Positions 10,481 to 21,752 of a stretch of DNA of 64,000 bases are shown one piece after another; the stretch's first letter is position 1, and the number at the start of each line of letters is the position of its first letter. Source of the stretch: Hypericum androsaemum (taxonomy: Eukaryota; Streptophyta; Magnoliopsida; Malpighiales; Hypericaceae); the NCBI GenBank assembly GCA_963995505.1, contig OZ023180.1, positions 13,716,689 to 13,780,688 of the forward strand, in the 5' to 3' direction. The position numbers were made by a program, and so were the translations under genes. The notes under the pieces were generated by a model. The model had not been told where the DNA came from and did not search any database. It saw nothing but the letters and a program-made list of their open reading frames with translations.

Positions 10481-12690
10481 ATGGGAGCCCAATTCCGAGT
10501 TTTGAAGCTCCTTGGGATTGTGGCATTTGTGTGGGTGGGGACACGACAAGTGGAACAAACAGAGGCGAAGGGGACGGTGCTAGTTAACTACCAAGGGATG
10601 TGCGTGGGCCCGTACGGCCCAGAAAGGTGTCCAGAATATGTGTGTCCGGACCGGTGTCCGGACTTTTATGACCCAAGTGACCCTACCCTCAACCAGACCG
10701 GCATGAAGGAGACGTGCTTCTACGATTGCCAGTCGCCAAGCTGCCTCACTTCTTGCCAGGGTATATCTGTACTTTCCATCCTGATTTCTCTTTATTCTTT
10801 CTCATATATCAAGCTAATTAAATTAGCTATAGTTAGAGTCCTCAGTGTAGAATTGCACTTTGTAGTCATGCTTAGCGCATCCATGTAAATCGATTAGGCT
10901 TTGTTTGCCAGAGTGTAGAATTGAGCTTATGCAATGTCAACATACACTAGGCGCTCTTTACTTGACACTTTTTTTTCACTAGCATTTTATCGTGTTAGAA
11001 TTTAACGAAGTTGTAATTACAATTTTGTACGTCGTACGAGATAATTTTACACACGTCCAATGTATAAATACTATTATTACCATTAATGAAATCTAATCAT
11101 CAAAAATAGATTTTTGAATTCCTAAAACAAAATCATTTGTTCAAATTTTATGGAGAAAAAACAAAACAACTGAAGAACAACTCTTTTAAGGAGCCAACAA
11201 TATTTGAATTCTGCAATTAATAATTACGCGTAAATACGACGACAAAAATGGTAAGTTCATGGACAGAATTGTATTTTATCTTTTCTCATTATTGGTCTCA
11301 GAAACTCTTAATTTTTTATGTGCTTTCATTTGCATTTATTGGATTTGCATAACCTAGTAATCGTTAGAGGATTTGGATCAATTTGAAACCTAAATAAGAT
11401 AGTTTTTTTTTGTATTTCAGACTTGAGCACAGGTGTGCAGGTTGTCCAGTGTAAAAACCCCAATAGCCGATGCTATGGAAAATGGTTAAGGTGTCCGAGA
11501 CAATGCCCATACCTCTACCCAGACGAGTGGGATTTGGCCGCATCTTGCTTTCCTGATTGCGATTCACCACATTGCAACGCCATATGCTGGCGTAAGACCT
11601 CCAACCAAATCCGAATGATGGACTAATCAAAAATCTCGAATTTGAATATAAGAATATTAAAGTGTAAAATTAACTCTAGTAACTTTAATTATTGAGGTAC
11701 TTTTTTTTATCGCGGTTTTTTTCCACCGAATTTTACCGCAATATATTTTTAACGAGGTTGACTATTAAATCTTGAAAGAAAAAAAGTCCAAGAACACAAA
11801 AGTGTTACATATTTGTTATAATTTTTTTGTTACTGTCCAAAAAATCTTACCGAACTCAAATCTGACCAAATTGTTAGTCTTTTAAATTGCTAGGTCGCAA
11901 GTTTATACCGAACTGCGATAATTTGGCAGCGGCATGTTACGATCCTCGTTTCGTTGGTGGTGATGGAGGTGTCTTCTTATTTCATGGTCAGAGCAATCAG
12001 AGCTTCAGTTTGGTATCCGACCCAAATGTCCAAATCAATGGCCACTTCATCGGCCACAGACCAAAGGGCAGGCCTCGAGACTTCACTTGGATTCAGGCCT
12101 TAGGAATTCTATTCCGCTCTCACATTCTCTCTCTCGAGGCTACCAAGTCACCAACTTGGGATGAAGAAGTTGACCACCTGAGGTTCACCTTCAATGGTGA
12201 AAGTATCATAGTACCTGAAATGAGCCTCTCTAGGTGGTACTCACCGGATGGAAGTATAAAACTGGAGAGGATATCGAGTAGGAATAATGTGATGGTCACT
12301 TTAGAGGAAAAGGTCGAGATTTTCGTTAACGTGGTTCCGGTCACTGCAAAGGACGACAAAATTCACAACTATCAGCTTCCGGTCAACGATTGTTACGCTC
12401 ATTTGGAGGTGCAATTCAGGTTTCTTCACCTGTCACCGGTGGTTGATGGAGTACTTGGAAGGACATATAGGCCTGATTTCGAGGGTCCGACGAATTTCGG
12501 GGGAGAAACGCCAACTTTAGGAGATCACGAGAAGTACAGAACTACGTCCATTTTCTCATCGGATTGCCGGTCATGTGTGTTTTCTCAACAAGGTACTGTA
12601 GATGGAGGCGTCCTTTCAATTGGGGACTATCCAGTTCTAAATTGCTCCACAGGTGCCCCCGTTGGATATGGAATCAGCTGCAAGAAGTGA
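10481..12690 (+). CDS. Root-cap/LEA-related secreted protein, copy 3, intact
   Basis: Three exons, 10481-10760, 11421-11591 and 11894-12690, join to a 415-residue protein. The introns are GT-AG and both are phase 1. Residues 1 to about 30 are a signal peptide (LKLLGIVAFVWVG), so the product enters the secretory pathway. Exon 1 ends in a cysteine module (CPEYVCPDRCPDFYD then CFYDCQSPSCLTSC). Exon 2 encodes a second one (CYGKWLRCPRQCPYLYP then CFPDCDSPHCNAIC). Exon 3 holds the large conserved region, with the Root_cap core HLEVQFRFLHLSPVVDGVL at about residues 318-336, and ends in CKK. Its relatives are plant-specific 'late embryogenesis abundant-related / root cap' proteins of unknown biochemical activity. 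This is the only copy in the array with a full open reading frame in view. The ATG at 10481 (AAAATGG context) matches the paralogous start of copy 2. Confidence 0.92.
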
Positions 12691-13029
12691 AATGCATTTC
12701 ATGAGAAAATCTGTTCTGCAATAATAAATGGAACATCATTAGAACTACTTCTGTCTTCAAGTAGATTCGTTGCAATACCACACCGAGATTTCGGTTTGTT
12801 GTCAAATATTGGATGGGGGTGGGGGAATACGAATGTTGTTTATCATTTGTTCTCTTTTGTTACATCCGCTTTGGAAACTACTATCACAATTCTCATATGT
12901 GACCAAGCGACTTGCTTTTTCAGCTTAAATATTTTCCATGGTTCGATCTACCTACTCTCCACATCTCGACTTATCGTATAGTTTCATGTTAATATAAATT
13001 GAAGTAACTTTGGTATAGATCAAGTTTCA
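12691..13029. other. 3' flank of root-cap copy 3
   Basis: Contains the probable 3' UTR (AATAAATGGAACATC near 12720, also present after copies 1 and 2). I see nothing else. Confidence 0.6.
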
Positions 13030-14400
13030 CCTAATTAACGTTGGAAGGGGAAAAGACGAACCAAATAATTAACATGAAACAGGTTACCAATTGCAGGACA
13101 TAGTTCCATATCTTATTTACGGATGGACAGGTTACGAACAAATGATCTCCCATTTCGATGCCCTCACCGCAAAGAACACAGCCTGCTTCTTGTCCCTCTA
13201 GTTGGCCTATTTTCAACAAGTAACCTCTGGTCTTGATCCGGTTTTGCATCGCTAGCCATAGGAAGCATGATACTTTGTATGGTATGAGTTTGCACAAATG
13301 CTTCGCCAGGTTTCGGGGAGAGTGATACGTCTAGTTCTTGAAAACTTGATTGTACAGTGTTAAATTGTAAGAACTGATCTATCTTATATCAAGTAGATTA
13401 CATGGTTTATATACAGCAGAGGAAGTGCCTAAAATAATTACAGATTAAGTGATTACAATACTAGCCGTTGAAGACAGAGAATGAACAACTTGCAGGGGAC
13501 AAGTTCCAAGGTTGACAGCTGCAGATGATTAGTCCCAGATTAGATCCGTTGCAGAGAATGATTGGAGTAAAGATGGTGGCACAAGTTCACATGGTGGTAT
13601 CTGGAGAATACCAAGAGAAGAAGGGGGCGCACCAACTAACACAATCATAGCTCTATTTGATTGGAAGTTGAAGCTGAGTTGCAGCAGATAACATCTGCAG
13701 AATTCAGCAGCAGACAAGAATTCTACAGATCACAGCCAATTCCATCTTGTTGTTCAACATACAAGCCCTTAACACTGAATCTTCCCAAAGGGTCAGAACT
13801 CCACCTGATGTAATCCCTGCCATTTATAATGAGCCGGCAAGGAGAGATGAACGTCATGAGTTCCCGAAGCGAGTCCTCCTCTCTCAACCGTAGCTCGCGT
13901 CTCCATTCTAATCTCCACGTCCAAGTGAGCTGGTTCCAAACCCCACAAGCACTAATATGAGCATCCTGTTGTGTTGAGAGATTAGATAGTCTTCCGATTC
14001 ACCCTTGCAAATGTTTCCATTCTCCCTTGTTCAACGTTGATTTCCGTGATCGAGCTCTTCTTGAAGTTAACATCAAGACCCGAAACCAAAGAGAATCCCT
14101 TTAAAATGCACCGTATGTTCCGGATGCTCTGTTCAACAGCTTTAGAGAATAATAGTGTATCATCTGCATATTGAAGCAATCACCTTGGAGATATGGGAGC
14201 TTTCAACCTTTGACAAATGATCTTGGCGATGACTTTATAAAGGCTTCCGATAAGAGAAATTGGCCTGTAGTCCTTCAATTGACATGCTCCTGAAGACTTT
14301 GGGATAGAGCGATGAATGAAGACAAGACGCACGGATGTAGTTGAGTCGTTTCAAAGAAGTGCAAGATAAATCTCAGCAGGTCTGGCGAGACTATTCGGTG
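13030..14400 (-). mobile_element. LINE remnant with internal deletion
   Basis: On the minus strand, from right to left, the parts of a plant L1-type ORF2 appear in order. A reverse transcriptase start is seen (LVFI.RSIPKSSG, then QLKDYRPISLIGSLYKVIAK), from about 14340 to 14190. The catalytic box LQYADDTLLF follows at about 14179-14150. The roughly 150 residues normally between them are deleted. Next come a WNQLTWTWRLEWRREL-like stretch (13950-13850), the zf-RVT start (DPLGRFSVKGLY, about 13775), and the zf-RVT end (PYKVSCFLWLAMQNRIKTR, then CVLCGEGIEMGDHLFVTC, 13280-13110). Stops and frameshifts are present. It separates root-cap copies 3 and 4. Confidence 0.8.
13325..13735. mobile_element. 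Unidentified ~410-bp insertion inside the LINE remnant
   Basis: The zf-RVT domain of the surrounding LINE stops at about 13735 and resumes at about 13320, so about 410 bp interrupt it. The minus-strand ends read TGTAGAATTC and GACGTATCA, that is TG...CA, as in a solo LTR. I could not find a convincing target-site duplication, so the class is open. Confidence 0.4.
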
Positions 14401-14637
14401 TATTGTAAAATCTTAACCAAATGAATCACACCATAGAAAGTTGCCCTCCATTTGCTCTCCCGTCCTCGTAAACCTATGAAGCATTACATTTCTTAGCAAT
14501 TGCAAATGGTCAGCATCAGGGTAACCCACCAAAGACTCACTTTAACCGAAATCTCGAAGAACGATATAAAATGGGGAAAATTGGGGTTAGGTCTCCGACA
14601 CCAGCCATCTTCTCTCGCCTAATTAATCCTCTCCAAA

Positions 14638-14866
14638 ATGCATACCCAAATCCCAAGTTCCAAGCCCCTCCTTGGCCTCGTGGTATTTGCATAGGCAACT
14701 ATAGTGGCGAAACAAGCCGCGGGATGTGGTTACCCACCTGGGCAAGCACATTGTAGCGTGTTCGTATGTCCAAACATGTGTCCGCTCCTGCACAGCGATG
14801 ATCCCCGAGCCACCAGGACCTGCATGTTCGATTGCCATCATCCAACTTGCCAGGCATCTTGCTTTG
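14638..14866 (+). pseudogene. Root-cap copy 4, lone first exon with stop in signal peptide
   Basis: The frame from 14638 aligns with exon 1 of copies 2 and 3. It opens with a start and hydrophobic stretch (MHTQIPSSKPLLGLVVFA) and then has TAG where the others have a Trp codon. It continues open through the cysteine module (FVCPNMCPLLHSDDP, then CMFDCHHPTCQASCFG). The exon ends at 14866, directly before a GT donor, in phase 1, as in the paralogues. Its 5' leader also matches copy 3 (CAAAGACTCA(C/G)TTTAAC near 14530). No exon 2 or 3 follows. It is a truncated duplicate, also inactivated by the nonsense codon. Confidence 0.85.
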
Positions 14867-17483
14867 GTAATTACATGTGTTCTAGGTTAGCTAATAACTC
14901 TCAAGTATGAATAATTAGAATTACATCAGTGTTAAATATTTGTTGGAAGAAATTTGTTAAATTTTAAAAATTATACGAGATTCAAACTTTGTTTAATTAT
15001 GAGGCTCTCAACTGCAACCCCATACTATCGTGCGAGGGAGCCACCACTCACGGGAATTAATGGGGTAATCGCCTGAATGAAAATTACCTTCAAAATTATA
15101 TAGTTTTTAATGGTCATCATGAATTTGAGATTTATGACTTCTTGTAAACGCTCATTAATTGATTGTGATTAATAGAGATGTTAATAGCTATAAGTGATCA
15201 TCTATTGATCATGGTTAATAACGAAATTGTTGAACGTCATTACTCCAAAATTTAATGAGCTATTAAATCGAGCCTATAAAAAAGGTCTCCTCCTCTTATT
15301 TGAAAGACACCAAGAAAACTTACATAAGCTTTCTATTGTCCTCTCACCCTTATATGCATTCTCATTTTTGCATAGAGTTAGAATTCTGCAACCACTGAGG
15401 GTTCGCAGATCAGTCAGATTGTCGCTTCTATCTGACCGAGTGATTGGGCGTTGTACCTTGGGTGCTTACTTACCCTTGAGGCCTGAAATGATATATGCGG
15501 TAATTCAAGTTTAAGGGTACACGACTTGTTGTGATCTCGTTGAGGATTAAATCTAAATTTGTGATATTCAAAAAAGATGACTCAATTCGAAGAACGCGAT
15601 CTTGAGAAAGACGGTGTATCGACAGTTTGCTCAAACTGTTATTGTGAATATTCTCTACTTTCTAATTATTTTCTTGTATGTTAATTGTATATATATAACA
15701 TGATGATCATTTTTTTATGGAAAATTTTTCCGTATTAATAAAAAAAATTAATTACATCCACCAAAGTTCAACCCCAGTGCACCTAAATTGGAGAACAATC
15801 AATATAAAAGTTCCAACCAACGATTAAACACACTGCAAATGAAACAAAATCCTAAAAGTTGCAACCTCTTTATACCCTTTAACATGATGATCATTATAAC
15901 TGGATCTAAAATGATCTTGCAAAACTGCGTTCACCCTTTATGCAATTCTATGTGGTTACAAATAGTCATAGTAACAAAACTATTTTTATGCAAGTAAAAG
16001 TTCATCGCTAGGAAACTATTCTTTTTTAAGAAAAAAGGGTTTGAGTTAAACTTTTTTGTTCTAATTGTGTCATTGGATCAAATTCAAATGCTTAAGGAAC
16101 GAAAAATGGATGAAATCTTCACATCGGTATAGATAATTCGGGTTATTCAAAGATGAATCTTCAATATAATTGATTCATAATTTGAATGTTACTTCTTTTT
16201 TTTTTGAAAAGTAGAATTCTATTACTCCTCAAAAAAAAACTCATGATAATTACGCCAAGGTAATTACAACCCGTAGAGGGTAAGATAGGCACAAATCAAA
16301 GTAGTTAACTACAAGATAAAAACCTATCTAACACCCTAATCCAATAGTCCAAAATTGGAACAACATAGATCCTCATCACCAACCAACGAAAGACAATCAA
16401 AGTAATTCTAAGAAGGCTTCCAAAGAGGATCTCCACGGTATTAAAACCCCAGATAAGACGCCAAGAGAGATTCAAGACGGATCAAAGACCTTATTTTGGT
16501 CTATTCTAACTGTAACATTTCGTATTCTCAAATTCAACATTTACAAAATCTAACCTTATTTTTCAAATAGAATGTCCTTTATTTTGTACAAGTAGGATCT
16601 ATAGAAGAGCTTTGAATTTTATTCTTCACAGAGTCACACATAAAGTTCAATATTAGAAACAAAGATTAGTCTCTACCAATAATCTCTACGGTTGGTAGAG
16701 AAGTAATGGTTAAGGCTTCTTACATCATTCCCAACATATGCCATGCAATGTATGTTTTTATTCAAAACATTTTGCACAAAACTTAATGGTATCCTTGTTA
16801 GATTCCGGTAAAAATGTGAGTGGATCATAGAACCATACACTAGAAAAGTAGGATCTAATCGGTACTTTGAACGGTCCTTTTAGTTCAACGACACAAGACG
16901 TTGTAAATATCTATGAGATCTGAGGTTCAAACTCTGACAATTATCATGACGTAAAATTTACCTTTCAGAAAAAAAGGTACTTGAAGGAACTTTTTTCCCA
17001 TATTCAGAATATTTTACGTAGTGATTATAAAAGTACGGAGTAGTTTGAGCCGTTTTAAAGTTTCATTATTTTATTTGTTTCGGTTATTGTATTAGTTTTT
17101 CATTTTTCTCAAGTTTCATTGAGTTTTCTTTTAGATGTTATTCTCAAGTTTTTTCAAGTTCTTACATTGAAAATGTTTAAAATTCGAATTCTATAAACAT
17201 GATACCTTTTTTTGGGAACAAAGCACACCAAATTATATTAATCACTTAGAAAAATCTGAAAATAAGAAAACTTCGGGATCAACTGGATGAGAGAAACAGC
17301 CGAGTTAGACATGATAGCTACGTACGAATAGACCGGGAAAGCCGCACTTTCACATGTACCCACTTAAACAATGTTCTTTGAAAAACAGAGAAAAAGTATC
17401 CACTTTAAAAGCGCCGCGTTTGACTTTTAGGCAGACAGATTGGTTCTTAGTTAGTGTCAATTGTTTTCAAAAAAAATTGCAAA
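14867..17483. other. AT-rich intergenic region
   Basis: No convincing gene. Near 16190-16490, a poly(T) start followed by a non-coding stretch looks like the 3' end of a minus-strand LINE, but no conserved protein block supports it. The sentence-like repeats around 16920 (GAGGTTCAAACTCTGACAAT) are a common plant dispersed-repeat motif. The small open frames are not supported. Confidence 0.5.
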
Positions 17484-17492
17484 TAAATTGAT

Positions 17493-18511
17493 GAAAAAAA
17501 TTCATTCGTCCTTGAATTTTGATATAATGTACTGAAAATTTTTTATTATTAAATTAATCTTTAAATTTTAAAAAATTAAACTAATTAATCTTTCTGATCA
17601 ATTTAAGTCATAAATTTAGTTAAATTAAGAAGGTAGCTTGTGGGTTGGACTATTTCTGGCTTTTCGATCCTCCATGATTTGGTTGTTATCTGGATTGTTT
17701 GTATGGGTGTATTTTGGAGCACCTTTGGTCTTGGTTTTTTTTTGTGTCACCTTAGATTTGTATTGAGATACTACATATCATTGTAGTACATATGATATGC
17801 GTTATCTGGTATCTTTGGTACGATACTTCAGTATAACTATCCTATTTGGATCCCTTTGAGAAATGATACTTTACTTATTTAAAAAAATCAGTTAAATTAT
17901 AGCATGAGATTATCAAAATACCCTCATCTCATATTAAAATACCAAAATCTTAAATACCCACGCCACAGTAAGAAAACCTCATGTTGATTGTTGGCTGCAT
18001 CTTTAGTTTATTGAATTTTAAATGATCTTGATGGTTTGGTAAGTGTTTGTGTGTATTTACACATTGCAATTTATCCTTGAGATGAATAGCAATATATTCA
18101 ACCAAGAACTTCAAAATTTGGTTACTTGACTTGGTAGCAGTGCCCATTTCACTGGGCAGTACTAATGCTTGGGTTTTCATGATGCAGATGAATCCTACGT
18201 ACATAAGCTTGATTGAAAAAGATAAAATGACTCTCATGGGTTGAATTTCTGGAAATAGGAGGAGGAGATGGGGATTAAGGAGAGGGAGAAAGGTGAGAGG
18301 TGAGAGGATAGAGGAAGCGGATGGGAATGGATGATACAGAAGGATTTGGGATGTTTTGGTAATTTTATATTACAATTTAACTAAATTTGTGAGTTAAATT
18401 GTTCAGAAGGATTAATTAGTTTAATTTTTTAAAATTCATGGACTAACTTATTGATGAAAAGATATTTTAGTACATTATAACAAAATTTAGGGATTTGTCA
18501 CAAAAAATTTC
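17493..18511. mobile_element. Mutator-like inverted-repeat element with cargo
   Basis: The two ends form a long imperfect inverted repeat, about 125 bp at 17493-17617 continuing at 17890-17950, against 18330-18511 on the other side. Flanks are TAAATTGAT (17484-17492) and TAAATTAAT (18512-18520), a 9-bp duplication with 8 matches, the length typical of Mutator-like elements. The interior (about 17950-18330) is unrelated to the arms. On the minus strand it has a 95-residue open frame (17950-18237) after a CT-rich leader, which may be captured gene sequence. There is no transposase. Confidence 0.65.
17628..17889 (+). mobile_element. 5'-truncated LINE tail inserted in the Mutator-like arm
   Basis: The inverted repeat is interrupted here by 262 bp flanked by the exact 10-bp direct repeat AGTTAAATTA (17618-17627 and 17890-17899). 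The insert ends in an A-rich run (TTTAAAAAAATC) just before the second copy, as expected for a target-primed retrotransposon in plus orientation. It contains only untranslated LINE-like tail. Confidence 0.65.
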
Positions 18512-18520
18512 TAAATTAAT

Positions 18521-19128
18521 TTAGAGTGTAGACATAAGCACCTAATATATCGGATCATAATTTTATTTATATGACGATTTTTTCACAAATATAATTTAGT
18601 ATTTCAATGTTCATAATTTTATTGAGTGAAAATTTTACAATGAGACCTAATTTATTATCTCCTAAATTTTATTAAAATATAAATAATTAAAATATTATCA
18701 TTTAATATAAATACACCACCGTAAAACTACCGGCGACTACTTGGAATGGACGCTTGAAGCCAGTTAAATAAATAGCTTTCAGTTTGTCGATGAACCACTT
18801 GTCCTATTAAAGTTGGTCCCCTAAAAAAATTATTACACTGGGCCAACATATGTATACATCCATCACGTGAAAAGACAGGTTTTGGAATCGGAATGGATAT
18901 TATTTAGTACCAAAAACATAAGTTTAAGCGAGGTGGAAACTTCCAAGAACCGTCACTAATCGTGATTTGGTCAATATCGCATTTCCTTCTTCCCTAAGCT
19001 TGTCACACGGTACGTTATTATGATGGTATATAGGAATTAACTAATCAGCCGCTAAACCTATAATTTAATGGGTGATCGATCATATGGTTATGGATTAATT
19101 TAAGTGGCGTAACTGGGCATCTACTGAT
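18521..19128. other. Spacer between two Mutator-like elements
   Basis: AT-rich. No reading frame or repeat pair supports a feature. Confidence 0.5.
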
Positions 19129-19137
19129 TTTACATGG

Positions 19138-20241
19138 GGGTTATTTTCCGAAGTGGTGTTGAAAATTCTGACAATTCTGAAAATGGAGTTGTCAGTTAAA
19201 GTATTCCCTGTCTGGGGTTGGTTAGAAACTGCACAAAATATTGCGGTTTTGATTTGCAAAGAAACCGCACAAAATTGTGCAGTTTTTGGCAAAAATGCAC
19301 TTTTTTGTGCGATTTCTTGCACAAGCTGAACATTTGGCTCCGGTTATCGGCTCGGCTCGTTGTCTACTTTTTTTCTGATTATTTGAAAAAAATTGTAATT
19401 ATCTCGATTATTTGTAATGTTTATCTTTATTTTCGGTATTTGTAATAATCTTGAACCCTTCCGTATATAAATTTTTTCTGTACCTCGAATAAAAATGCGT
19501 CTTTTTAGCTAAAAATAGATGGAGTAGTATGGCATTTGATTCCTTCAGATGCTTAAAAGAAAATTATATGTCCATGACATGCTCGCGAATACGTAGAAGA
19601 AACATGGACAATTACGTTCATATCTTGTAATGACAATTACGGCCTCTAAATTTGAGCTGACTAATAATTTGCAGATATGAAATTAATATTTATATGATAT
19701 AGTTAGTTGGGGTCAATCTCACCACATCAATAATCCCTTCGACATTACCAGGGAAGAAAGTGAGTATCCCTTTCCCATAAAACACAAGGTCATAATTAGA
19801 ATGTTGCATAAAAACAGATGGCCAAAAAATGCAACAAATCGTGCGTTTCACATTAAAAACTTAAAACGCAAAAAAAGATGCATTTTTATTCGAGGTACAG
19901 AGAAAATGTATATACGGAAGGATTCAAGATTATTACAAATATCGAAAATAAAGATAAACATTACAAATAATCGAGATGATTACAAGTTTTTTCAAATAAT
20001 TAGAAAAAAAAGTAGACAACAAGCCGAGCCGATAACCGGAGCCAAATGTTCAGCTTGTGCAAGAAACCGTACAAAAAAGTGCGTTTTTGCCAAAAACTGC
20101 ACAATTTTGTGCGGTTTCTTTGCAAATCAAAACTGCAATATTTTGTGCAGTTTCTAACCAAACCCAGACAGAGAATACTTTAAGTGACAACTCCATTTTT
20201 GAAATTGTCAGAATTTTCAACACTACTGAAGAAAATAACCC
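19138..20241. mobile_element. Mutator-like element with ~370-bp terminal inverted repeats
   Basis: Bases 19138 to about 19510 are the reverse complement, with few differences, of about 19865-20241. The ends are GGGTTATTTTC and GAAAATAACCC. The element is flanked by an exact 9-bp direct repeat TTTACATGG (19129-19137 and 20242-20250), which is diagnostic of Mutator-like transposition. The arms contain short palindromic units such as GCACAAAATTGTGC, possible subterminal transposase sites. The roughly 350-bp loop has no recognisable transposase, so this is a non-autonomous element. The open frames inside the arms are by-products of the repeat. Confidence 0.9.
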
Positions 20242-20250
20242 TTTACATGG

Positions 20251-21430
20251 ATGCGCTGAAGCTACAGCTTGTTAGGTGGGAACGTATACGATGATTCCAA
20301 ATGATCATTCCGCAGATGACAATAGAATGTTTGTTAAACTTTTCATATTTAATTTAAAATTTTAAAGTAATCGATGATGAATTTTTTGCAGTGATAAATA
20401 AGATTTAACAGCTTGTCACAATCATGCTATGTGATTTTGATTTTACTAACAAGAATGAGACCAAAAATCATGTGAGGACAATAATCACATAGTTATTGAA
20501 GTAAAAAAATAGAAATCATCTCGATCTAATATCATATTAAAAATTTTAAATTAAACCAAAAAACCATAAATGATAATTTTTTAAATATATAAATAAGACT
20601 TAACAACCAACCAGGTTCAATATGTTAAGTTGGTGACAAACGGTAATCAACACGGTAATCAACTTTTGATGAAAGGGTCAATCTAGAGAAGAAATTCTCG
20701 AAAATGACTCTTCATCCGAAAGTCCCTATGAATCTTTAGCCCCTATTGCCTAACAAATAAAGCCTCACGCAACCATAAGAAGCTTCTAATTCTCGTAAAT
20801 CTTTCAGCCCTGAGAAGAAGCAAAAGAAAAAATGTCACTCCGGACGCGGTTAAGAAATCTGAACCTCTTAGAAGGCTTGTGCAAGCAGTAAATAGTGGGC
20901 GTATCTATTTTAGGCAAAAACATCATAAAAACTTTAAAAGGATATTTGTAAAACTTTAAGAGCATTAATCTTATAAATCTTTTCGGTTTCTATTTTATAT
21001 GACTTCTATAAATTATCCGGGTAAAGTTTACCATGGTGCTTATTGTGGTTCGACCGATCTTCACACCATAACATGATCTTGTTTAAAAATTGTTAAACCG
21101 AGTAGTTTATTTAGTTGACAATGACACCTCACTGTTTGACGAATTCCTTTGACAAAAATACTCCTAAATATTGTTAAATTAAAATTTGGAAAACAAATCA
21201 GAAGAATATTACAAGAGATGGAGATGTATTTTTTCATAATTTTTGATTTATTTTTTAAAATATTAAAACCAATTTTTTGCTGATTATATTTAAGAGTATT
21301 TTTTTCAAAAATTTATTCAATGTTAACTAGAGAAACATAGTCACTTAATCGGATGTTTTTGAAATAGATAATAACAGTGTGAAAAACGGGTTATTGAAAA
21401 TAAATTGTACCGATTTTCTCTGTAATCACC
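20251..21430. other. Upstream region of the callose synthase gene
   Basis: AT-rich. A loosely repeated 60-70 bp stretch occurs near 20345 and 20535 (ATAAATAAGA(T/C)TTAACA shared). No gene and no clear TATA box. Confidence 0.45.
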
Positions 21431-21752
21431 GAACATATGACATGATCACAGAATTCAATTCATTCAAACCAAGAGAATTAAAGAGGAAGCCGAAACGAGT
21501 AAGAAAACCCAACCGCGTCGCATGAGAACCTCTTTTAAAGTTAAACCCGAAACAGACAGGAAAATTAATTAATCAAAATCCCGAAAAGAAGAAAATAACA
21601 AAAAAGGAAACTGAAACAAAAAAAAAAAACCCCAACCCCCAAAAGCCAAATTTCCATCCCAACCCAATCTCCCTCTCTCTCTCACAAACATCAATTTCAA
21701 ACACACACAACACACAAAAAAAACCCCCCTCCTCCTCCGTACCATCCATGCG
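21431..21752 (+). promoter_or_regulatory. Core promoter and CT/CA-rich leader of callose synthase
   Basis: The stretch before the start is A-rich and then pyrimidine-rich, with a CTCTCTCTCTC block near 21672, typical of a plant 5' UTR. An upstream ATG at 21748 opens a 23-codon frame that overlaps the main start and ends at TAA 21817-21819. Its context is weak (T at -3), whereas the main ATG has G at -3, so leaky scanning could reach it. Confidence 0.5.

Noticed and set aside
19095..20275. Similar small frames on both strands around 19.1-19.4 and 19.8-20.3 kb, looking like a duplicated gene
   Set aside because: They come from the two arms of one inverted-repeat Mutator-like element.
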